Shown piece after piece: positions 24,536 to 35,211 of a DNA stretch of 64,000 nucleotides. This DNA comes from Nageia nagi (lineage: Eukaryota > Pinophyta): positions 51,150,001 to 51,214,000 of the forward strand of contig JBITNC010000001.1 in the NCBI GenBank assembly GCA_050084985.1, read 5' to 3'. A model generated the notes under the pieces. It ran no database searches and had not been told where the DNA came from. It saw only the letters and a list, made by a program, of their open reading frames with translations. The translations under genes and the position numbers were made by a program. How positions within the stretch are numbered: the first letter of the stretch is position 1; every line of letters starts with the position of its first letter.

Positions 24536-25041
24536 TGAAGGATTTGAACTATATCTAAACAAATCCTCTAGGACCTAAGACTAGGAAACTCAAGTGTACA
24601 CAAGATAACACATCTATAATTCTAAGAACATCATTCACACAATATGACACCAATATAATGTGGTTCTTCCCTCCTTGGGAGTACATCCACAACTAGTTCT
24701 CTATTCTCAATCTATGTCTCTCTTACAACTATTCTCTTGCTCTCTCCTACACAACCAAGTAGAGTAATCTTACTCGAAGACTTAGATATGTTACAAGAGG
24801 AGAGGCCCTCTATTTATAGCTTTAGAGAACCTCCCTAACCTTCCTTTAACCCAAGGGTAAGGTTAGGGTTACATTAAATGTATCACCTAACTTCAACCTA
24901 CCAACTAACCACTTTGGTAAAGTCAAAGTCTACATATTAAAGAATTCAATTAATCTCTTAAGGTATCTACATACCCTTAAGTGATTAATTGAATTTACAA
25001 GGAGTTTAGATATTCACAATATTTCATTACAAATTCTAACA
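24536..25041 (-). repeat. Copia-3 5' LTR
   Basis: 506 bp, same ends as the 3' LTR. The five differences I see against 16328-16833 are two in the GGTTCTTCCCTCCTTGG block, one in ACTCGAAG, one in GAGAACC and one in TAAGGTT. Confidence 0.95.
24808..24820 (-). promoter_or_regulatory. Copia-3 LTR promoter TATA box
   Basis: CTATAAATAGAGG on the minus strand, in the 5' LTR about 225 bases from its U3 start. It matches the plant TATA consensus and is kept in the LTRs of Copia-2, -4 and -6 as CTATAAATAGAAG. It would direct transcription of the element toward lower coordinates. Confidence 0.7.
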
Positions 25042-25046
25042 ATTTG
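25042..25046. repeat. Copia-3 target-site duplication, right copy
   Basis: ATTTG, identical to 16323-16327. Confidence 0.93.
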
Positions 25047-26321
25047 GAGGATGAAGGTGCAGGTGGAGGGTGATAGAGAGGGTCGTAAGGAGGATACCAA
25101 ATAGCCATAAGGGCCAAGTCGAGGAGTAGAGAGCATATAGGAGAGGCCACGATAGAGGAGAGGGCTATGGAATATAGGGGTAGCCTACAACCTATAACAC
25201 ATCCATAACTAGGGAACTGCAAGGGTCTTGATAGGTGCAAATGCAGAGGCATGATGAAGGAAGTAGAACATGCTAGTTAGTTTCAATAGACTAATAAGGA
25301 AGGGGCCCACAAGATAGAATCATCCAAGGTTGGATAAACAAATCATGGAAGGGACCCAAAGCACTATTCCAAGAGAAGGCCACACCCAAAAAAAAAGAGA
25401 TAGTAATGGAGAAGCCAAATTAATGCACCTTCCTATCATCCTCAAAGAATGCACCAAACTATCAATGAAAAAGGAGCCATTGAGTAGAACACATGCAAGG
25501 TGAAGGAAGGAGGAGAGGGATGCAGGAAGGAGCCATGGAGAGCACTATCAAAGATTCAAGTTGATGGGCAAGATAAGCCAAAAGAAAAAAATGTAGGCCA
25601 ACCCCAAAAAAAAGTGAGATAGAGAAAAGGGCTTCTAATAAATGTTGTGCTTAAATGGGTTCTAATTTACCCTTCCACAAACCTCATCTCTCTTTCCCTT
25701 AGTAAATATCCCAATCCCAAAAAGAGAAACTTACTATACTAAAAAAACATAGAGAAGCTTCAAAATTACAAAAAAAAATCCTCTTCTCTTAGATTTTTTG
25801 CAATAAAAGATTGTAATTTTTTTAACACTGTTGATAACAAAAAATAACAATCTTCTAAAAAATTACATAAACTTTTGTTGTTAAAAAAATGTAAATATAT
25901 TATTATTTTTTTTGTTTTAAAAAATAAATTGCAAATATTGGCCCCTTTTTTTTTTGTTTGAGTAGAAAAATAAATAAATCTTGTAATATTACCTTTGTAC
26001 TATAATACAAATTTTATATACTAACCCCTTCTAAAAAAAATTGTAATGACTTAAAAAATTGCAAGTAATCATAGGAGTTTAGCATACAAAAAAAATTATA
26101 ATTTGTTTGCCATATTATGCTCATAAGAACTAACATGTAGCAAATGATATGTTAGTAGCATGATGCATCAAAAAATAATAACTAAGAGGGAAGAAATTTA
26201 TATCTTATCTTAGTTTTACCTCAATAATGAAATGAAGAGATGAGGTGTAGAATGTTGAATGAAGATCACCAAGTTGTAGAAGAAAAGCCTCAACACCAAG
26301 GATGTGATGAGGAGCCTCTAA
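25047..26321 (-). other. Copia-2 leader, PBS-proximal half
   Basis: Continuation of the Copia-2 leader interrupted at 16327. The first 500 bases are purine-rich on the plus strand (GGAGG, GAGAGG), like the same part of Copia-3 and Copia-4. The rest is AT-rich and runs to the primer-binding site near 26325. The open frame on the minus strand around 24995-25252 crosses the Copia-3 LTR junction and is therefore an artefact. Confidence 0.72.
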
Positions 26322-26338
26322 GGAGCTTTGATACCAAT

Positions 26339-26840
26339 TAAAGGGATTGAAATAAAACATAAGCAACCCTATACTACTAAGATCATATGAAAGTTCACAA
26401 ATCATATCTAACAAACTCACAAAGCAATCTCATAAAGATAACTCAGGATATAAGTGGTTCCTCCAACTACAAGTACATCCACTAACTAGATCTCATTTCA
26501 TTCACAAATATGAACTCTTTTCAAATCTCTTAATCTCATCTTCTAAACACTATCCTATAGCATAACTTTACTCCAAAAATTGGTATGTAATCACAAAGAA
26601 AGAACCTTCTATTTATAGACCAAAATCCCTCTTTTTATCATGCTTTTACCCAATATACAAATGCATGACATGCAACTCCCTTTTACCCAAGGGACATGCT
26701 TATGACATGGAATGCAGGACAAGTTACATTATCATATTCACTTAAATACTTAAGGTATCAAATGATACCCTTAAGTATTAGTAAACTTATATAAAAGATT
26801 ATTACAAAACCTTTATTATAATGTGTTATACATTCCAACA
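26339..26840 (-). repeat. Copia-2 right LTR (5' LTR of element)
   Basis: 502 bp, TAAAGGGATTG (from TGAAGGGATTG) to ATTCCAACA. The primer-binding site (minus TGGTATCAAAGC) lies just outside at about 26325-26336. Contains the near-palindrome at 26749-26775. Followed by the ATAAA duplication at 26841-26845. Confidence 0.88.
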
Positions 26841-26845
26841 ATAAA

Positions 26846-28616
26846 GGCACATCATCTCCATCATATCATTTATGGTCCTCCTATGAATATGCTTTAGGGA
26901 TTTTGCTCTAACCAATGGTTTTATATATTCAAGTGATAAATAACTCACATAGATTTTGAGTTTTTGGATTCTATTATGTAACTTTCAATAACCTATACAT
27001 GACATCATTAGTACTACTTATGAAGATAAATTTATCATATAGTTGAAAAATATAAGTTCTAAAATTCTCTTTGAGGACGATAAATTGAAGAAAAGATATG
27101 TTTTAGTAGATGTGCAAATAATTTAGATCAAATTCATTTATGAATAAAATTTTGGCTAGATATTCTTTATGCATACTTTAGTGTAAATAAGAAGTAATTG
27201 GAAGAAAGCAATTTTGGTTTATATCTATTAGTATTGTATTTATCTTATATTAATATTGATTACATGGGAAAATAGACATATATCTATATATGACTATATA
27301 CATCCCTTTTATTGATGATCCCCATTCAATATATTCCTTATCATCAAACAAAGAAGGTAGATAGATACCTAGCACTTTTGCAATTATTTAACATTGTGAT
27401 GTTTCTATTGTAATTGGAAAAGTATCTATTGGTTTCAATACCCTTTCATCATCATTTAATTTTAACCCTTTAAAAAATACAATTTAATCGCTTGGGATCC
27501 ATGGTATGAGATTTCGAGAAAGGGAGGTCATCTATAACAAACATCTAAAATATAGTAGCTTTGGTGAATATAAATACCTACATATTTAACTTGAAGCATA
27601 TGATTCCAATATTGGGAAGTGTTAGCAACCCAATGCTATAAATATTATCTTACTATGCTTTTTGATTTTTTTTTATAGAAAAGCAAATATTAATAAACCA
27701 AATTTCTTTCATCCTTGGGATGTATAAAATAAGAACTTGTATAAATGGGTATAAAATGTAAACATAATTTAAAAGGATGACTTAAGATATTTATTTTGCA
27801 ATTTAATTTAAAAATCTAAAAGCTAAGACTTGTTATTATCAATAAATATTTGATTTAATAATTGATACTTTTACCTATTCTAATTAAAAGTAATAAAACC
27901 TGCAAGAGCTAAACATTCTTCAACAACAGGATCCTATAGAACCCAAAATTTTCTCATATCAAGAACCATCTTCAATACTACTATAATTCATAGCTATAAT
28001 ATTATGTTTAAAAAGAAAAGATACTAAAACAAAAATACCAAATTAAATAAGTTGAATAACATCAATAAAATCATTTATTTACATCAATATATGTATTATA
28101 AATTTATTCATACTATATATTTATGAATAGATTACTACTATTTTTAAAATAATTTTACTTCCTTCAATAGGACAACTTAATGGTTGAAACTTGGAATAGT
28201 GATCATGTCTGCGTTAAATGTGTGATTTGTGTGAACTGAATGATTGTATAATCATTAAAAAATAAATAAAAAATTTATTTTACTTCAAAATAAAAATTCA
28301 TAAAAAAATGTTCAATATCTAAAGTAAAACACTCATAAATATTTCAGAATTTAATATTACTGTTACTTTACTATATATCCACTTTGTGCATGTAAGCAAT
28401 GCAAGTCCAATAAGAAGTACTTCATGCATTGCAATAGAGGTTAGTCGGCTTCAAATGGTATATACCCACAACAATGAACTAAAACATATTTAGTCTTGGA
28501 ATTCCAATAGGTGAGAACATATATATTTCGTTCATAGGTAAGAGTAAATATATTTGGTTGATAAAATATCAAATTCACACCACTTCATTAATCTGTCTAT
28601 ATTCAGATTCCACACC
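26846..28616. other. Unique-looking AT-rich DNA upstream of hydrolase
   Basis: No repeat copy elsewhere in the window, no protein similarity I can recognise and no long open frame. It probably contains the promoter and 5' untranslated region of the downstream gene. A weak TATA-like CATATATATTTC lies near 28517, about 100 bases before the ATG, but I cannot assign the transcription start. Confidence 0.45.
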
Positions 28617-29480
28617 ATGGGAGGATTTACTTCCAAAATAGTCTCAAGACTGGCCTTTCATCCACCAGTCCCTCCAACATACAAATTAACTAAAACTGAA
28701 GGCAATGATGTAGCAAAATCTTCATGGACAATAACCTCAGAATTCCATAAGGAGAACAAGAACATTGAAGTATTAAGGGTGCCTACTCACGAAGGACAAA
28801 GGATAGTGGCAATTTTTGTTCGAAACCAGGCAGCCAAATTAACTATATTATATTCCCATGGCAATGCTGAGGATTTGGGATCCACGATAGACCTGATCTT
28901 AAAGCTGAGCAGAAGACTGTGTGTTAATGTGATGGCATATGATTACTCCGGGTATGGACAATCCACAGGATATCCAACTGAAACCAATGCATATGCCGAT
29001 ATTGAAGCTGTTTACAATTGTTTGTTATTCAAGTATGGAATAACAGAAAGAGATATTATTTTGTATGGTCACTCTATAGGGACTGGTCCGACTGTAGAAT
29101 TAGCAACACAATTGCCTTGGCTGAGAGGCGTTATTTTGCAAGCTGGCCTACTTTCTGCTGTAAGGGTTGTGTGCTCCGTAGAGAACACCTGTTGTTTTGA
29201 TATCTTCAATAATGTGGATAAGATTGAGAAAGTGAAGTGCCCTGTACTTGTGATCCATGGTACCTGTGATGAGGTCGTTCATGTTTCGCATGGAAAGAAG
29301 TTGTGGAAGCTTTGCAAAGTGAAATATGAGCCTTTGTGGGTGGAAGGTGGTGGGCATTGCAATTTATTAAAGTATCCAGAGGTTAGAAGACATCTGATGC
29401 GTTTCGTATCTGCTGTGGAAGAGAATTGGAGGAAAAGAAATTCATCAACTGTAATTCAATTGAAAACTCAGAGAGAATAA
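28617..29480 (+). CDS. ABHD17-type alpha/beta hydrolase, single exon
   Basis: 287-residue protein. The start is the ATG at 28617 in a strong context (ACCATGG) giving MGGFTSKIVSRLAFHPPVP, the family N-terminus; the frame is open upstream but only from a TTG. It has an alpha/beta hydrolase fold: oxyanion-side YSHGNAEDLG (79-88), YDYSGYGQSTGYP (108-120), nucleophile elbow G151-H-S153-I-G, acid D218 in HGTCDEVV and base H247 in GGGHCNL, so the Ser-Asp-His triad is complete. Relatives (animal ABHD17, plant ABAPT) are S-depalmitoylases removing fatty acids from membrane proteins. Gly2 suggests N-myristoylation and membrane attachment (inference). The elbow in relatives I know is usually GQSxG; His here is unusual but fits GxSxG. 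No intron, which is odd for this family in plants, so an expressed retrocopy is possible. No frame damage. Confidence 0.88.
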   Translation: MGGFTSKIVSRLAFHPPVPPTYKLTKTEGNDVAKSSWTITSEFHKENKNIEVLRVPTHEGQRIVAIFVRNQAAKLTILYSHGNAEDLGSTIDLILKLSRRLCVNVMAYDYSGYGQSTGYPTETNAYADIEAVYNCLLFKYGITERDIILYGHSIGTGPTVELATQLPWLRGVILQAGLLSAVRVVCSVENTCCFDIFNNVDKIEKVKCPVLVIHGTCDEVVHVSHGKKLWKLCKVKYEPLWVEGGGHCNLLKYPEVRRHLMRFVSAVEENWRKRNSSTVIQLKTQRE

Positions 29481-30830
29481 GCATATTAATATCTTGGATA
29501 CATATTTTTTAATGAAAATATTTATATAACATGTTGCTAATTCTTATTTTCCTAGTTGTTGATCCAAAAACTAAAAAGGTGACTATGTAGTCAAATCTAA
29601 CTATTTAACAGAATATAAGTCAATAATAGTGAACAATGGATGATAGTAAAATGTACAAAGGGATTGTGGCTACTACTATTAGAACTTATAAATTTTGTAA
29701 GGTCCCAGAAATATTTTGTTTGGCTAGAATTTTTTTTTTTTCATGTTTTGCAAAAAGGTACGTAAGCATTTTATTCGCCTAATTGAATGTCATTGTGCAT
29801 TCGTAATTGATAGATGGAACAAGGACCTTTATTTCAAGCCATATGCTAATTTAAGGGAAACTTTAATAATGAATTTCGAAATCAAACGAATTGTACAATA
29901 AATGAAATTCAACGAATGCTATTGTAGATAATTGTGCGAAATGGCGATGATGTTAGTTTTCAGCAACAAGGACATTAATTTGCAGTCGTCTGATGATATT
30001 AATTATTAATTTCAAAATCAAGTAAATGGTATAACAAAAGCTATAAGAATGAATCAGCCTTATTCTACACACTTGTGCAAAAATAGTGATGTCCTTATTT
30101 CGGCTGTTTACACCTATTAAATTTTATATTAGCTTTTCTATTTTCAGAGTCTATACATATGCCTAAATTTTATATAAGCTTTTCTATTTTGAGAATCTAC
30201 ACAAATATTTTATATATAGAGATATAATCATTTAATTAAATAAAAATTTGAATATCAAAGAAATTTATAATGATTTGAGTGATAATTTTTTGTTTTTATA
30301 GATTTTTTTATTTAGAAAATTAATCTCAATCTTTTTATAATAGAGAATAATTTGATAGATGAAGTTTTCTAGCTAATATTTAGATTTTTTCATTTGAAGA
30401 ATATATTTTGAATTCTTTAAATAAATAAAGCTTGTTAAAAATATTATAGTTCATTCATAAAGAATGCTTATTATAAACATCTTAATTTGATTATCATTTA
30501 TTTAAAAATTCATAAGAATTCTTTATGTAATATTCATGGGGCAGTTATAAAACAACCCCAAAAAATATAACAAGATAACTTAAAAACACCCATTAATGAA
30601 AATAAATAAATAAAAAAGGCATGCACATGGAACCTAGGCAAAATCTTGGAATGCTTTCATCATTTCAAGTTTTTGAGTTTGTTGATTGCGAGGTTAGAGG
30701 AGAGGGCATTTTACATAGGTGAGATGAGACAAGGGGAGATGAGGTGATACAAGGTGCAAGCCATATGGGTATTCTTTCAATCTATAATCTTGTATTTCTC
30801 TTCATTCTATGACCTTGTATTCAGCATATA
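29481..30830. other. 3' flank of hydrolase, no gene seen
   Basis: AT-rich. An AATGAAAA motif near 29511, about 30 bases after the stop, could serve as a weak polyadenylation signal. There is no poly-A tract of the kind that would clearly mark a recent processed copy. No other feature until the PPR relics begin around 30.85 kb. Confidence 0.4.
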
Positions 30831-30849
30831 TGTTTGTGCCTTGAATTTT

Positions 30850-33720
30850 TCTACATTTGTTTAGAAATCTCATTTTGTGTATATCTTGTAATTAGTGAAG
30901 ACCATGAACTATGTTTTTATAATGCATATTATCAAACAAATCCCATTTCTTGTATATTATTCCACATCTTTTATGTGTCTATGGGATTTTTTTTAGAAGA
31001 CCCATTTTGTATGTATCCTGCAATCATTAGAAACCATAAAACTATGTATGCATCATGTATCTTATCAAACAATTTGTGTTTACATCATGCATATTGTCAA
31101 ATAATTTTCAAGTCTTATGTATTTTTTCATATTCTTCATATATGTCTATCATGACACACACAACCATAACATTTAATTTGCAAGCACCAAGTAGACACAT
31201 CCACACACCCAATTCATGATTTATGGGCATTTTGATTGTGAATTTCAAATCTTCCTCAAGATAGCCTTCATAAACCATAAAATTTGATTTACAAGTACAA
31301 GTACATACATCCACACACTTAATTCCAATTTTATGGATATTTTGACAGTGAGTTTCAAAAAGCTCCCTTAGGATAGCCTTCATAAACCATAATATTTGAT
31401 TTACAAGAACCAAGTACATGCATCTACACACCCAATTCAAGGTTTATGGGTATTTTAGCAATGAAGTTTGAAGCTCAATAATGGATGTATATTGATTCAT
31501 CCTAAGCATGTAATAAAATAAGATTCACTCATGTTATTAAAGTAGTTATAACCCTAATTCCACTAGTCATGGATGGTTGCATTCAAGTAGAACACATAGA
31601 AAGGTTATGTTGTCAAGGTTAGTTCCCAAGTGCTTCAATAGATCAAAGAATTTAAGGGCATCCTTGTTGTATCCATAAATTACATATCCTTAATCATTGC
31701 ATTCTATGAAATTATATCTACATCATGCATCTTATCAAATAATTATCAGACCTTATGTATTTTTGCAAATATTGCATACATGCCTATCAAGGCATTCACA
31801 AGCACAACATTCTTTACAAAACCATTTTCAACTACTCTTTGACAAATGTCCATACCTTCTTCTAGAGATCCCATGGTGGCACAAGCTAGAATAATGTTGG
31901 AAAATGTTATATAGTTTAGCTTTACATTTGATAATTACATCTACTTAAAAGTCTCTAGAGCTTTTTTTAGAAAACCCATTTTTTGTATGTCCTATCAATC
32001 ATTACATTCCATGAAACTATATATGCATCATGTATCTTGTTAAATGATTCTCATGTATTGTGTATTCTTCCATATTTTGCATACATTCCAATCAGGGAAT
32101 TCATAATCATAACATTTGATGCCAAACCATTTTAACTACTCTTTGATGGATTTCCATACCTTCTTCTAAAGCTCCCATGGTGGCACATGTTGGAAGAATG
32201 TTGGCAAAGGTTATAGAGTTTGGCTTCAAACCTAATAATTGCATTTTATTAGAAGTTTGTAGAGCCTTTTCACAAAACCTATCTTTTGCATATCCTACAA
32301 TCATTGCATTCCATGAAATCATGTCTGCATCATGCATCTTGTTAAATAATTCTTGGGCCTTATGTATTTTTCAATATTTTACATACATGTCTATTAGGGA
32401 AGTCATAATCACAATATTTGATGCAAAACTATTTTCAACTACTCTTTGATGGATATCCATATCTTCTTTTAGAGCTCTAAAGGTGGCACAAGCTAGAATA
32501 ATACTAGAAAAGATTATAAAGTTTGGCTTTACATTTGATAATTGCATCTACTTAAAACTTTCTCATGTTGTATAAAACCCATTTTATACATATCTTGTAA
32601 TCATTATAGACCATGAAATTGTATTTGTATCATGCATATTTTGAAATATTTCTTAGGCCTTATGTATTCCTCTATATTTTGCATACATTATTATTAACAA
32701 TTATTGAACTTTTTTAGAAAAATTATTTTGTTCCTATCATGTAATCATTACAGATCATGAAACTATGTTTTCATCATGCATCTTGTGAACTAATTCTCAT
32801 CCCTTATGTATTCTTCCATATTTTGCATACATGTTTATGGGCTTTGTGTATTCTTTCATATTTTGTAAATATTTTTATCAAGGTATTCAAAATCATAATA
32901 TTCAATTTACAAACACCAAGCAAACACATCCATTTAGCCAATTTAGGGTTTATTAGTATTTTGGTACTTAGGAAGATACTTGAAAAGTTTTTGTGCATTT
33001 CATGTTATTTGAGTTTACCCAATGAGGAGGTAGAGGAGAGAATAGACATTTCAAATTTTTTGAGTTTGCATACATGAGGGGGTTTACGGTTTAATGAAAA
33101 TAAAAAATTAAAAAGAAAATTAAAAAAGTGCAAGAGGGAAGCATAGGTAGGCACTTGGAATTTTTTTTAGCATTTCAAGTTTTTTGAGTTTACCAATTGA
33201 GGGGTTAAAGGGGAGAAAGGGGAATTTTCATATGCATTTATGGGCCTTTTTTAGAAAACCTAATTTTTGTATAACAAAAAATCATTAGAGACCATGAAAT
33301 TATATTTGCATCATGCATCTTGTCAAATAATTACTAGGTCTTATGTATTCTTTGATATTTTTCATATATATCTATCAAAACACTCACAACCATAACATTC
33401 AATTTGGAAGCATCAAGTACACATATCCACATATCCAATTAAGGGTTTATGAGTATTTTGGTAATGAAGTTCAAAGCTCCCTTAAGATAGATTGCAATAA
33501 CCACAACATTTGATTTAGTAGCACAAAGTACACAAACCCACATACCTAATTCATTGTTTATGGATTTTGAAGAGGCAAAGTATTTTTTGACAATTGCATT
33601 TGGAATTGAAATATCTAGGTCCTTTTTTATAAAACTCATTCATTGCAAACCAACAACTATGTTTGCATCATGCATCTTGTAAAAAAATTCTTGGGCCTAT
33701 TGTATTTTTCCATATGTTAC
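30850..33720 (-). pseudogene. PPR (PLS-class) pseudogene, minus strand
   Basis: Decayed pentatricopeptide-repeat gene. The clearest piece is 32107-32337 (minus): ISWNAMIVGYAKDRFCEKAL, then GLKPNSITFANILPTCATMG, then ALEEGMEIHQRVV, a typical P-L-S repeat series. The motif encoding KMHDADM recurs at 31731, 32026, 32328 and 32628 (plus-strand coordinates), a period close to 300 bp or one PLS triplet. Irregular extra copies are near 32772, 33309 and 33666. Between them MYAKYGRIHKAQELF-like blocks are readable. Numerous stops and frameshifts; no intact reading frame. PLS-class PPR proteins normally act in organelles on RNA editing or processing. This locus cannot make such a protein now. Confidence 0.8.
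31162..31475 (-). repeat. Tandem PPR E-motif units (three copies)
   Basis: Three tandem units of 111-112 bp starting at 31162, 31273 and 31385 on the plus strand. On the minus strand each encodes a decayed PPR E motif such as GYLEEDLKFTIKMPINHELG followed by VWMCLLGACK. Two units are readable in frame within 31108-31440. Two further units are at 33394 and 33505, and one diverged unit near 32890. PPR genes normally carry one E domain at the C-terminus, so tandem reiteration looks like local sequence amplification after the gene died. Confidence 0.75.
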
Positions 33721-33844
33721 ATACATGTATTTAAATAAGTTTTTGTTGCACCATATGATGTATTCAAATCATTTCATATCATATATCATAATTTAACCTC
33801 TATAAACTCAAAAACTTGAAAAAACTAATAACTTTTAAAGTGGT

Positions 33845-33940
33845 CAATGAATAATTATAGTTGACCTTCTTGGTTGTGCAAGTTATATTGAAGAAGTTTC
33901 ATACTTTCTTACTAAAATACCAATAAATCATGAAAATGCT
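33845..33940 (+). pseudogene. Plus-strand PPR E-motif relic
   Basis: A plus-strand stretch reads as a broken VDLLG..YIEE....LTKIPINHE pattern, the start of a PPR E motif, opposite in orientation to the pseudogene to its left. It stops at the Copia-4 insertion (33953). Confidence 0.5.
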
Positions 33941-33952
33941 ATAGCATATTTT

Positions 33953-34451
33953 TGATAGAATTGCAATATAACAAAAAAAACCCTACACTACCAAGATCTC
34001 ATGAAAGTTCAAGCTCATATCTAAATAACTCAAAGAAGATAATCTCACAACATAACACAATATATAAGTGGTTCTCCTACTAGGAGTACATCCACTTATA
34101 AGATCTCACTTCTTTCACAAATATGAACTATTACAAATCTCCTAATCTTCATCTCCTAAACACTATCCTATAACATAAATTTAATCTACAAATTTGTGTG
34201 TGATTGCAAAGGGGAGCCTTCTATTTATAGGCCAAAATCCCTTTTTGGATCACCTTTTTATCCAATGTACAAAGGCATGACATGGAACTCCCTTTTACCC
34301 AAGGGGCAGGCTCATGATATGGAGTGTAGGATAAGTTACATTATTATATTCACTTAAATACTTAAGGTATCTAATTATACCTTTAAGTATTAGTGAATTT
34401 GCAAAGAGGATTAATACAAGTCTTTACAATAATGCATTATACATTCAAACA
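33953..34451 (-). repeat. Copia-4 3' LTR
   Basis: 499 bp, TGATAGAATTG to TTCAAACA on the plus strand. Aligns along its length with 41675-42175; about 90% alike by eye. TATA box near 34225 (minus CTATAAATAGAAGG). Confidence 0.88.
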
Positions 34452-35211
34452 CTCCCCCTTAATGCACTATTGGGATAGAGTGAATAAGAGAGAATAAAGA
34501 GAGAGAGAGAGAGTAAGAGAGTTATCCTCCACATAGATACAATAAAAAATGAGAATTTTTTTATATATTTATGAAATAAGCAAGATCTAATGTGAGACTC
34601 ACTACTTTACTATTTTAGCAAATGGTTTACATACAATCATTAACCATAATAGATTTCAATGTACATAAAGTAGTCATTCAATTGGAAGTCATGATGACTC
34701 TTCATGAGCTTACACACCTAAAGTAAGTAACCTAAAATCTCAAATAACCTTCAAATCATAAGTATCTCAAATAACACTATCAATTAGATGCAACATATTC
34801 ATATCATAAGGATAGATGAATTAACCAAATGCCATTTATAGACTAATTAATGGTGCATTATAATTCATTATGAAGATGCAAAGCCAAAACTCATAGTCAC
34901 CTGTTGCATACAAAATATATGTTGATTATTATTACAAAATATAGCAAAATAAAATGCACATATGAGTTCCTCACATATGGATAACTAAATAGTTCTAAAA
35001 GAAACATACAAGTTCCTCACACATGGATAACTGAATAATGCTAGATTGGCCAATCTTTTCTCAAAATATTATATAATAAGTTCCTCATGTAGAGTAAAAT
35101 TAACATGAAAGTGTACAACTAAATCAATACTATACAACATAAAGTCATCCTAGGGGTGAAGTTGTCATCACAAACATGAATTCAACATAAGAATTCAAAC
35201 TTCACTCCCCC

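Larger units (their letters stand above)
16328..25041 (-). mobile_element. Copia-3: near-complete, youngest Copia element
   Basis: Full-length 8714-bp Copia element on the minus strand, with two 506-bp LTRs, a perfect 5-bp duplication, a clean primer-binding site and polypurine tract, and every coding domain present. The LTRs differ at 5 positions by my count (about 99% identical), so it inserted far more recently than its host Copia-2. Order on its own strand: 5' LTR (24536-25041), PBS (24521-24533), about 3 kb leader, gag-pol (21553 to 17634), 3' minisatellite, PPT (16834-16842), 3' LTR (16328-16833). Pol is interrupted by stops and a frameshift, so it would need enzymes supplied by another copy to move. 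Confidence 0.96.
9665..26840 (-). mobile_element. Copia-2: old Copia element split by Copia-3
   Basis: Minus-strand Copia element bounded by LTRs at 9665-10155 and 26339-26840 and flanked by the same 5-bp sequence ATAAA at 9660-9664 and 26841-26845. The shared duplication shows that these two distant LTRs belong to one insertion. A younger element (16328-25041) sits in its leader. Removing that element and one copy of its duplication leaves about 8.46 kb. The primer-binding site on the minus strand is TGGTATCAAAGC (25-26 kb side, about 26325-26336), and the polypurine tract next to 10155 is decayed (CTCTCTATT on the plus strand). The two LTRs differ at roughly 10% of positions, so it is much older than its nested guest. 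Coding is destroyed. Confidence 0.93.

Noticed and set aside
24995-25252. Minus-strand 85-residue open frame
   Set aside because: It spans the junction between the Copia-3 LTR and the Copia-2 leader, created only by the insertion.
28554-28616. N-terminal extension of the hydrolase from 28554
   Set aside because: It would start at TTG; the ATG at 28617 has a strong context and gives the family N-terminus MGG.
30834-31154. Plus-strand 106-residue frame
   Set aside because: It is antisense to PPR P-motif relics; repeated ASCILSNN-like words are the reverse reading of KMHDA-coding sequence.
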